Assembly (NCBI RefSeq): GCF_009901525.1
Contig: NZ_CP019288.1
Location: forward strand, 2,943,501-3,007,500
Reading direction: 5' to 3'
Length of the DNA stretch: 64,000 nt
Source of the DNA: Kordia antarctica
GTDB taxonomy: Bacteria > Bacteroidota > Bacteroidia > Flavobacteriales > Flavobacteriaceae
Under the pieces are notes generated by a model, which was not told the DNA's origin, made no database searches, and was given only the letters and a program-made list of their open reading frames with translations. Positions 41,427 to 47,731 of the stretch are shown one piece after another (positions within the stretch are counted from its first letter, which is position 1; each line of letters starts with the position of its first letter). A program made the position numbers and the translations under genes.

Positions 41427-42332
41427 ATGAAATACACAAAATGGATTTTCCCCTTATTTTTTATTGCCCTTTTTATGACTTCTTGTTCGCATGAAGAAAA
41501 CGAAGGCTTAGATGAATCCAATTCAATCACCGAACAGCTTTTAAAAAATTACCCAAAAGAAATTACAATTGATAATTGGGAACTATTTGTTGAAGCGCCC
41601 AAGGAAGTTATTGATCATTTCGTTGCGCAAGAAGCAAAAGAAATGGCACGTAATGAAATTGTAGAAAAAAGGTCTTTGAATACAAGTATAATACCCGGAT
41701 TGGAGTTTGGACAAATACAAGTTCAAACAAAAGGCGTAGATCCAAATACTGCTTGGTTGGGAAATACTTTTGTTACCATTACTAGATTTGGAGAATCTTT
41801 ACCAGCTGCGACTGGGACTTCTGTAAATTACAATATTCTAAATAATAATAATTACGTAATTGGTGATGAAGAAGGTACTATGTGCTTTTATTACGAAAGT
41901 GTAACTGATGGCGAATTCACAAATACTCATTGGAGAAATGGAATAAGCACGCTTGATATTGTATTTATTTCAAGACACCTTATTGGTCTTGAATGTTTTA
42001 CAGAAATATGGCAATACTTAGCTGCAGATGTCAATGGAGATGGCACTATTTCTACTTTAGACATGATTGAACTTCAAAATTTAATCTTATACATAACGAA
42101 CGAACTTCCTTTAATAGCAAACAATACATATAACCAACCTGTGATTTACTTCCCACAAAACGATTATAAAGGAATGCAAGAAATTCGTGATATGGACGGT
42201 TGCAATGGTTTTCAAGAATCTACTTTATTTGGCTTTTACAGTGGTATTACTTGTCAAAGTAATGCAAATGGTGAAATAGACCGATTTGCCATTAAAAGAG
42301 GTGACGTAAGCGGAAATTGGGTATTCAATTAA
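41427..42332 (+). CDS. Dockerin-repeat lipoprotein
   Basis: A 301-aa lipoprotein (signal MKYTKWIFPLFFIALFMTSC). The central region contains a dockerin type I-like pair: WRNGISTLDIVFISRHLIGL (degenerate first loop) and LAADVNGDGTISTLDMIELQ (canonical Ca-binding DxNxDG loop), residues ~170-225. The C-terminal part includes YFPQNDYKGMQEIRDMDGCNG and ends FAIKRGDVSGNWVFN. Such modules in Bacteroidota often occur on surface proteins without cohesins, so cellulosome function is not implied. It shares the 44-nt box/promoter geometry with the peptide genes and probably belongs to the same regulon. Peptide 2 follows after 61 nt, probably cotranscribed. Confidence 0.8.
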   Translation: MKYTKWIFPLFFIALFMTSCSHEENEGLDESNSITEQLLKNYPKEITIDNWELFVEAPKEVIDHFVAQEAKEMARNEIVEKRSLNTSIIPGLEFGQIQVQTKGVDPNTAWLGNTFVTITRFGESLPAATGTSVNYNILNNNNYVIGDEEGTMCFYYESVTDGEFTNTHWRNGISTLDIVFISRHLIGLECFTEIWQYLAADVNGDGTISTLDMIELQNLILYITNELPLIANNTYNQPVIYFPQNDYKGMQEIRDMDGCNGFQESTLFGFYSGITCQSNANGEIDRFAIKRGDVSGNWVFN

Positions 42333-42393
42333 TATTCAGTCAAGTACTAAAACCATTTCTATTAAAAATAATAACTCATCAAAAAATATACTA

Positions 42394-42585
42394 ATGAAAA
42401 AATCAAATGTAAAATTAAGTTTAAACAAAAAACGTATTTCAACTTTGAAAACAACAGAAATTCATGGAGGACTTTCAGGAGTAACATGCTATTTCACAAA
42501 TCAACATTATAAGACATGTAACGAATGTCGTGATAGCGTACCATCTTTCATAATAAGCTGTCAACTAACAGGATTTGGATGTTAA
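42394..42585 (+). CDS. Short RiPP-precursor-like peptide 2
   Basis: A 63-aa peptide. Leader MKKSNVKLSLNKKRISTLKT with LSLNKKxISxL pattern, then EIHGG (double-glycine-type site). The Cys-rich core starts LSGVTCYFTNQHYKTCNEC and ends QLTGFGC, with five Cys in total. It lacks its own box/promoter unit and probably rides on the lipoprotein transcript. A terminator follows at 42616. No maturation enzyme is visible in the window, so the product type (lanthipeptide, disulfide peptide or signal) is unknown. Confidence 0.7.
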   Translation: MKKSNVKLSLNKKRISTLKTTEIHGGLSGVTCYFTNQHYKTCNECRDSVPSFIISCQLTGFGC

Positions 42586-42615
42586 TTTAAAAAACTCAGG
42601 TTATTAACTATTTTT

Positions 42616-42654
42616 AAACCCTTTATCGAGAGCTAAAGGGTTTTCTTTTTTTCA
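42616..42654 (+). terminator. Terminator after peptide 2
   Basis: AAACCCTTTA-N8-TAAAGGGTTTTC followed by a T-rich tract (TTTTTTTT). Confidence 0.8.
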
Positions 42655-42684
42655 GTATATTTAGATCAATTATTATTCGGTATA

Positions 42685-44361
42685 ATGAAACTCCTAACAT
42701 CTATTTTTATTTTCTTCTGTGTAAGCGCGATGTATTCTCAAAAGTACGATTCACTCACTCAAAAATCTTATGAATCATTAAAAGATCAATACAAAAATTT
42801 AGAATATACAAATCCTAAATCTGCCAAAATTTATGCGGAAGCGTTACTCTTAAAAGCCAAAAAAGAAAGTAATACACTTGAAGAACATGTAGCTTTTTTG
42901 TTGAAAGCTTCTTCTGAAAATTACTTTGGAAATATGAATGCTTCCTTAAAATATATTGATTCTAGTATTTCATATGCTACTGCGCAAAAAAATGATTCGT
43001 TACTCATTAAAGCATTGAGTCAAAAAGGAAAAACCTATTTTACGTATGGAAAGTATTCTGATGCAATTACATATTATCTTCAATTAGATTCTCTGGCAAA
43101 AGTCAAAAAAAATATTCGCTATCAAATTTATTCCAATCATAGCATTGCTTCTATTAAAAACCTTATGGGAAATCATAAAGAAGCAACCGAATTATATCTG
43201 AAAAATAAAGACATCATTACTCCTTTAATTCACGAAAAAAAATACCACACTGTGTATCTAAACACCTTGATTGGATTGTGTTCTGCATATACATATTATG
43301 ACTTAGATACTGCTTCCGACTATTTACCAAAACTTAAAAAATTTAGCATTGAAGCCAATGATACCGATGCTTTGAGTTATTATTTTACATTGAAAGGAAT
43401 TGTTGATTATAAAAGAAAAAAGTATGATGATGCGTTAGCTGTTTTAAATCAGGCAGACAGTCTTATTACTTTATTGGGAACAAAAAGAAATTTATTTCCT
43501 GTGTATCGCTTTCGCGGGAAAGTATATTATGAGAAGAAAATGTACGCTGAAGCAATTGTTGCTTTTGAAGCTATAAAATCATTAAAAAAAGAAATTAAGT
43601 TTGACCATTTTGAGTTCAAGGAAATTCTCTCGTTGTTAGCTATTAGTTACGAACAGCTTGAAAATAATGAAAAAGCTTTGGAAAATTATCGTTTAGCGTA
43701 CAACTTATCATATATAGATACGCTTCAGGAAACGATTAGATATACAATTTTAAAAAAGTATGATAAAAAAACACTTGAAGATAAAATTTCATCATTAACT
43801 TCCAAATCCGAGCAAAAAGAAAAGCAAAACTCTTCATTATTATTTTTATGTATTAGTTTATTCATTGCACTTGCCATCATACTTTTACTATATAAAAAGC
43901 AACAGCGACATAATAAAAGAACATTTGATCAATTAGTAAAACAACTTGCGGCAAATCAAACCGATGCTACAACGACAGCACTAACAACTAAATTTCAGAT
44001 TTCAGATGAAAAAATTTCTAAAATTCTTATGAGTCTTGAAAAATTTGAAAAGGCTAATTTATTCTTGAACCAAAGTACAAGTTTAGCTTCCGTAGCAAAA
44101 AAACTGAACACAAATACTTCGTATGTATCAGAAATAATTAATACACACAAAGGAGTTACATTCAAAAATTATATCACACAATTAAGAATCAATTACGTAT
44201 TAAATACATTAAAAAATGATAAAGTTTTACGTTCCTATAGCGTGAAAGCAATTGCAAAAGAAGTAGGTTTTAAAAGTGAAGGTGCATTTTCCAGAGCTTT
44301 TAAAAAACAAACAGGCATATATCCTTCGTTTTTCATCAAAAACTTAGCCGCTATTTCATAA
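42685..44361 (+). CDS. Transmembrane TPR-AraC regulator 2
   Basis: A 558-aa paralogue of the gene at 39362, with the same order of parts: signal peptide (LLTSIFIFFCVSAMYSQ), TPR-like array (~residues 20-370; e.g. LLIKALSQKGKTYFTYGKYSDAITYYLQ), TM helix (SLLFLCISLFIALAIILLLY) and AraC-type HTH (TSLASVAKKLNTNTSYVSEII, SVKAIAKEVGFKSEGAFSRAFKKQTGIYPSFF). The DNA-binding domains are nearly identical between the two copies while the periplasmic parts have diverged. That suggests the same DNA target and different inputs (inference). Peptide 3 follows 76 nt downstream. Confidence 0.9.
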   Translation: MKLLTSIFIFFCVSAMYSQKYDSLTQKSYESLKDQYKNLEYTNPKSAKIYAEALLLKAKKESNTLEEHVAFLLKASSENYFGNMNASLKYIDSSISYATAQKNDSLLIKALSQKGKTYFTYGKYSDAITYYLQLDSLAKVKKNIRYQIYSNHSIASIKNLMGNHKEATELYLKNKDIITPLIHEKKYHTVYLNTLIGLCSAYTYYDLDTASDYLPKLKKFSIEANDTDALSYYFTLKGIVDYKRKKYDDALAVLNQADSLITLLGTKRNLFPVYRFRGKVYYEKKMYAEAIVAFEAIKSLKKEIKFDHFEFKEILSLLAISYEQLENNEKALENYRLAYNLSYIDTLQETIRYTILKKYDKKTLEDKISSLTSKSEQKEKQNSSLLFLCISLFIALAIILLLYKKQQRHNKRTFDQLVKQLAANQTDATTTALTTKFQISDEKISKILMSLEKFEKANLFLNQSTSLASVAKKLNTNTSYVSEIINTHKGVTFKNYITQLRINYVLNTLKNDKVLRSYSVKAIAKEVGFKSEGAFSRAFKKQTGIYPSFFIKNLAAIS

Positions 44362-44409
44362 AATGAATGCATCTATTTTTCATTTAAACCTACGTATTAT
44401 CTATTTTAG
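44358..44409 (+). promoter_or_regulatory. Box/promoter unit C, upstream of peptide 3
   Basis: ATAAAATGAA at 44358 (overlapping the regulator stop), 44 nt to TATTTTAG at 44402, 36 nt to the ATG at 44438. Confidence 0.6.
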
Positions 44410-44437
44410 AGAAAAAATTATCAAAAATATTTTTATT

Positions 44438-44608
44438 ATGAAAAAACAAAAATTAAATTCAATTCCCTTAAAAATTAACAAAACGAATATCGCCAACTTA
44501 CATTATGTAAAAGGAGGAGCCGAAGATTTGAGTGCTGAATCAAATTGTTGTTCAAAGCCTAATATCTGTCATACAATAACGACGAGACCTGACAGCTTAC
44601 AAATGTAG
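44438..44608 (+). CDS. Short RiPP-precursor-like peptide 3
   Basis: A 56-aa peptide from ATG 44438. Leader MKKQKLNSIPLKINKTNIAN ends LHYVKGG, a double-glycine site. The core is AEDLSAESNCCSKPNICH then TITTRPDSLQM, with three Cys and several Ser/Thr. Its tail resembles peptide 1. An upstream in-frame ATG at 44363 lies inside the box/promoter unit and is unlikely to be used. It sits directly after regulator 2, repeating the regulator 1-peptide 1 arrangement. Confidence 0.7.
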   Translation: MKKQKLNSIPLKINKTNIANLHYVKGGAEDLSAESNCCSKPNICHTITTRPDSLQM

Positions 44609-44653
44609 ATAAGTGACAAATGAATTTACTTGAATAAATTGAACCTCTATTTT

Positions 44654-44705
44654 ATAAAACGAATCCTGCTTTAATTGTGTACGCTTAAAATTGATTCTAA
44701 TTTCA
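44654..44705 (+). promoter_or_regulatory. Box/promoter unit D, upstream of peptide 4
   Basis: ATAAAACGAA at 44654, 44 nt to TAATTTCA at 44698, 39 nt to the ATG at 44737. The -7 region GATTCTAATTTCA matches unit B (CATTCTAATTTCA). Confidence 0.65.
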
Positions 44706-44736
44706 CTTCATTAATTAATTTAAAAACTATTCAATT

Positions 44737-44922
44737 ATGAAAAAAAAGAATCTTAAGTCGTTAAAAATTAGTAAAGTTTTAATTTCTAATTTTACTGAAA
44801 ACACAAGTACAATTAAAGGTGGCGCTAGTGGAGTTAAACATACTTGCGGAAATGGTCACACTTGTGGTCCTGGTGGCTGTGAACCTCCACTAAGTGCCGT
44901 AAATGATTGTGACGACATATAA
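44737..44922 (+). CDS. Short RiPP-precursor-like peptide 4
   Basis: A 61-aa peptide. Leader MKKKNLKSLKISKVLISNFT, then STIKGG (double-glycine site). The Gly/Cys/His-rich core ASGVKHTCGNGHTCGPGGC ends PLSAVNDCDDI, with four Cys. The leader pattern K(S)LKISKxxISNF is that of Bacteroidota natural-product precursors. It has its own box/promoter unit D and a strong terminator at 44959, so it forms a separate small transcript. Modification and export machinery are not seen nearby. Confidence 0.72.
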   Translation: MKKKNLKSLKISKVLISNFTENTSTIKGGASGVKHTCGNGHTCGPGGCEPPLSAVNDCDDI

Positions 44923-44958
44923 GGTTTTAGTATTAAAACTTTAGCGTAAAGCAAACTT

Positions 44959-45012
44959 AAGTTCAGTCATGTTAAAAGATATTATCTTCTACTCATGGCT
45001 GAACTTTTTTAT
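44959..45012. terminator. Terminator after peptide 4
   Basis: AAGTTCAGTCATG pairs with CATGGCTGAACTT (44994-45006), then T6. The loop is ~22 nt. It also faces the convergent gene ending at 45063. Confidence 0.75.
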
Positions 45013-45062
45013 TCTTTAAATTTTCTGTGGAATTTTTAGAAGTATGGTGAAGCTACAGAAAG

Positions 45063-45818
45063 CTAATATCCTGTAACCAACAAACGCCTTGCGCCACGCA
45101 TGCCACATTTTTGATACTTGTGATACGCTTTTGCAGCGCGTTCTCTGATTTCTGCATCCGATTCGTTCAAAATCCAACCATCTAGTGCCCATTTTAAAGT
45201 ATACGCTTCTGGTGCCATCAAACCAGTTGTCCAAACCAACGGATTTGCACCAGTTTTCTTTAAATACGGTTTAAAATAATCCTTACTAATACACGCCAAT
45301 ATAATTGCGTCACGTTTCTTAGTGTTTGCTGGTTTTAGTTTGACATTTAAGTTAAATTCCATCAAACCATCATGACCAACATACGCTAGTAAATCTGCAT
45401 CACCGCCAAAACTAAGTTTCTGATCGCTCACAGTAATTTCTTCTGAATTTGCGCCACTACTCGCTTTTAAGAAGTCAATCGTGGTTTGTTTGATAAATTT
45501 TCCATCATACGCATCTGCCAATAAATATGTATTCGTTTTTTTATGTTTGAATAAAACACGCTCCAATATTTTCGAATTGCTTGATGGAATCGTTTTAATA
45601 AATGTCCAATCTTTACTTCGTTTAAAATGTGTTTTCACGCCATACAATGCGCCCCAATATAAATTTGTTCGCGGACTTTGTCCATTTCCCAATGATTTTG
45701 GCACAGGCACAATTCCTTGATTCACATTATCGCACAACGCTACGAATACGTGAATTTTTTTTTGACTGAAGCCAGAAAAAGTTATACAGAATAGAATAAT
45801 TGTTAGGAGTTGTTTCAT
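45063..45818 (-). CDS. Secreted protein with caspase-like motif pattern
   Basis: A 251-aa protein with signal peptide MKQLLTIILFCITFSGFSQ. It carries KKIHVFVALCDNVNQGIVPVP near the N-terminus. In the middle a hydrophobic strand runs into a His-Gly motif (DLLAYVGHDGLMEF, ~residue 165), and later a strand ends in Ala-Cys (RDAIILACISKDYF, ~195). Strand-GHxG...strand-AC is the layout of clan CD (caspase/gingipain-like) peptidases, but overall similarity is not recognised and activity is unproven. The C-terminus (AEIRERAAKAYHKYQKCGMRGARRL) is basic. It flanks the left end of the inverted-repeat cassette. Confidence 0.65.
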   Translation of the reverse strand: MKQLLTIILFCITFSGFSQKKIHVFVALCDNVNQGIVPVPKSLGNGQSPRTNLYWGALYGVKTHFKRSKDWTFIKTIPSSNSKILERVLFKHKKTNTYLLADAYDGKFIKQTTIDFLKASSGANSEEITVSDQKLSFGGDADLLAYVGHDGLMEFNLNVKLKPANTKKRDAIILACISKDYFKPYLKKTGANPLVWTTGLMAPEAYTLKWALDGWILNESDAEIRERAAKAYHKYQKCGMRGARRLLVTGY

Positions 45819-45869
45819 AATGAATCTATTAAACTAAAACGGAAAGAATATACAATTCGTATTTAGCCG

Positions 45870-46685
45870 TTGAATTTACGGAAAACCGTAAGTTTTATCT
45901 TTATTTGGTTAGTAGTAAATTATTTGTTTATATTTGAACAAAGGATAACTAATTATTATATTGTTTTGAGCATTGATCCAAATCGAATTTCAGATTTCTA
46001 CAATAATATTACTGAAATATGGTCAAAAGAAGACCAATGGCATTACAAAACCTACCTTGAAATTAAGGACTTTATAAATAACAATAAATGTTTCAATAAT
46101 GATAGTAAAATATTAAACGCTGGATCTGGAGGAACTAACTACGACATAGATGATACTATTATGACTCATTTAGATATTGCTTCTGAGTTGATTAATAATA
46201 AAAAAAATAAGATAGTTGGTTCTATAGAATCAATTCCTACAGAAGACAATAGTTTTACAAATATTATATGTGTTGGAAGTGTAATTAATTATTGCGACCC
46301 TGTTAAAGTGCTAAAAGAGTTTAGTAGAGTGTTATCTGATAAAGGTAATATGATATTAGAATATGAAAGTAGCAAAACACTAGAATTAATTTTCAAAAAA
46401 GATTTAAATAAGAAAGTTGTTTTGAGAGAAACGTTTTATGATGGGCAAAAAATAATCTTATGGTATTTTTCAGAAGCGTATATTAGTAAATTACTAGAAA
46501 TCAATGGTTTTGAGATTTTAACAATTAAACGATTTCATATTATATCAGCTTTAGTATATAGAATAACAAAAAGCATCAATTTCTCTTCAAAATTTCTTAG
46601 GTTAGATTCTTTTTTTAGAAATATTCCCATAATAAATAAATATTCCTCAAATACTATTTTAGACGTTAGGTTAAGAAAAAACTAA
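45870..46685 (+). CDS. Class I SAM-dependent methyltransferase, start uncertain
   Basis: A methyltransferase-11-type domain: motif I ILNAGSGGTNYDIDDTIMTHLDIA, motif II/III NSFTNIICVGSVINYC, and LKEFSRVLSDKGNMILEYESS. The only in-frame start before motif I is the TTG at 45870, 271 residues in all; its first ~30 residues (MNLRKTVSFIFIWLVVNYLF) look like an unrelated hydrophobic peptide. The frame then runs through the left 28-bp inverted repeat as RITNYYIVL before the real domain (SIDPNRISDFYNNI). No ATG exists before motif I, so in this orientation the gene may be silent. Very AT-rich. It converges on the gene at 46682, overlapping by 4 nt. Confidence 0.75.
   Translation: MNLRKTVSFIFIWLVVNYLFIFEQRITNYYIVLSIDPNRISDFYNNITEIWSKEDQWHYKTYLEIKDFINNNKCFNNDSKILNAGSGGTNYDIDDTIMTHLDIASELINNKKNKIVGSIESIPTEDNSFTNIICVGSVINYCDPVKVLKEFSRVLSDKGNMILEYESSKTLELIFKKDLNKKVVLRETFYDGQKIILWYFSEAYISKLLEINGFEILTIKRFHIISALVYRITKSINFSSKFLRLDSFFRNIPIINKYSSNTILDVRLRKN
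45876..45891. other. Hairpin TTACGG-AAAA-CCGTAA beside the cassette
   Basis: A perfect 6-bp stem with a 4-nt loop, followed by GTTTTATCTTT, 50 bp outside the left inverted repeat. It could act as a terminator or recombination-associated site. A similar TACGG-N5-CCGTA lies at 58360-58374. Confidence 0.35.
45942..45969 (+). repeat. Left 28-bp inverted repeat of the cassette
   Basis: It starts AGGATAACTAATTATTATAT and ends TGTTTTGA. It is an exact inverted match to 47683-47710 and encodes RITNYYIVL in the methyltransferase frame. Confidence 0.9.
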
Positions 46686-47722
46686 TCAATATTAAATAAC
46701 TTACTTAAGAGTTTGGCTATTTTATTATTCTTATTTTCAGAAAAAATAGCCACAATAGTAACGATTAAAATTAAAGGAAATAAAATTATATAATACTGTG
46801 CATCAGTTTCTATTTTGAATTTATCTTTAGCAATAATGTGTAGGACTGCAAAAAATAATACTAAAATGATAAATATAATTATCATTGCTAACCACTGTAG
46901 AATAGATTTTATATTATGATTTCGGTTAATATTAGGTTTGAAATTTAAAACTTCACTATAACCATTAATGTCAACTTGTTTTTTACTTTTTAAATCTAAT
47001 TTTGTCTTTTCAAAAATATCGTTTATACCAAGTGTATAGTCAGATAAATCCTTATCTATTAAAAAACGACTATACCATCTTAAATAATGTTTGAAGTATA
47101 TCACTTCAATAATTTTCAAGTAAGCTTCCTTTGAAATTGATTTCATTGAGGAACCTGTATGAACCATTAAAACAGATTTAAAGCTTTGATTTGATATTTT
47201 CGACGCTAAACTTGGATGATAATATTTAGCTTTTATAACTTTAAATCCACTCAATTTTAGTAACCTAACTATATTTCTAGATTTATTAGAAAGCTGCGTT
47301 TCATTAAAAAAACTTCCCACTTCAGCAAAGATATAATCATATGTAATTACATATCTGCTAAGAAAATACCTTATTTGTTCTAAAAATTCATAAAACGTAT
47401 TATTTCTTCTGTAAAGAGGATCTAAAACAATATAATCTACAAAAATAATTTTTTCATCTACGAAATGTGTCAATTGAGAATATCCTATTATTTTATTATT
47501 TAAATAAAAGTTTAAAACGTAAAATGAATCATCAAAATTTTTAGAATAATTATCTAGCCAGTACAATATTTGATTGCTGTCAGTCCTTAATTGAGGTTCT
47601 ATATTATCTGAATAAATAATTAGTGATTCTATAATAGAATCGTCTGAAGATTTTTTTATTCGCTTTAATTGATATGACGATTTCAAAACAATATAATAAT
47701 TAGTTATCCTCCATTCAGACAA
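46682..47722 (-). CDS. GNAT-like acetyltransferase with C-terminal membrane helices
   Basis: A 346-aa protein. It starts MSEW then RITNYYIVL encoded by the right inverted repeat. An acetyltransferase-like region follows (FYVLNFYLNNKIIGYSQLTHFVDEKIIFVDYIVLDPLYRRNNTFYEFLEQI: beta4-beta5, then an RRNN-type acetyl-CoA loop), roughly residues 60-130. Near the C-terminus there are two TM helices (WLAMIIIFIILVLFFAVLHII and YYIILFPLILIVTIVAIF). The substrate is unknown. The ATG is 9 nt after the recombinase stop, so it is the second gene of the recombinase operon in the present orientation. AT-rich relative to flanks. Confidence 0.7.
   Translation of the reverse strand: MSEWRITNYYIVLKSSYQLKRIKKSSDDSIIESLIIYSDNIEPQLRTDSNQILYWLDNYSKNFDDSFYVLNFYLNNKIIGYSQLTHFVDEKIIFVDYIVLDPLYRRNNTFYEFLEQIRYFLSRYVITYDYIFAEVGSFFNETQLSNKSRNIVRLLKLSGFKVIKAKYYHPSLASKISNQSFKSVLMVHTGSSMKSISKEAYLKIIEVIYFKHYLRWYSRFLIDKDLSDYTLGINDIFEKTKLDLKSKKQVDINGYSEVLNFKPNINRNHNIKSILQWLAMIIIFIILVLFFAVLHIIAKDKFKIETDAQYYIILFPLILIVTIVAIFSENKNNKIAKLLSKLFNID
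47683..47710 (-). repeat. Right 28-bp inverted repeat of the cassette
   Basis: Exact reverse complement of 45942-45969. It lies 12 bp inside the acetyltransferase ATG and encodes RITNYYIVL there. Confidence 0.9.
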
Positions 47723-47731
47723 CCAATCACC

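Larger units (their letters stand above)
45942..47710. mobile_element. Inverted-repeat-bounded two-gene cassette, candidate invertible DNA
   Basis: A 1769-bp segment bounded by perfect 28-bp inverted repeats contains two convergent AT-rich genes (methyltransferase, acetyltransferase-like). The repeat is read in the same frame into both. A tyrosine recombinase gene lies 22 bp outside the right repeat. Within the repeat, AACTAAT and ATTGTTT form imperfect inverted half-sites around a 6-bp TATTAT centre, as expected for a tyrosine-recombinase core. Inversion is inferred, not observed. Confidence 0.6.

Noticed and set aside
42394-42585. A fifth copy of the 44-nt box/promoter unit before peptide 2
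   Set aside because: No ATAAAMYGAA at the required distance; peptide 2 more likely shares the lipoprotein transcript.
45942-47710. Interpretation as an integron gene cassette with attC sites
   Set aside because: The recombinase lacks an obvious IntI-specific insertion, the repeats are inverted rather than direct, and I see no attC-like R/L box palindromes. DNA inversion fits better.
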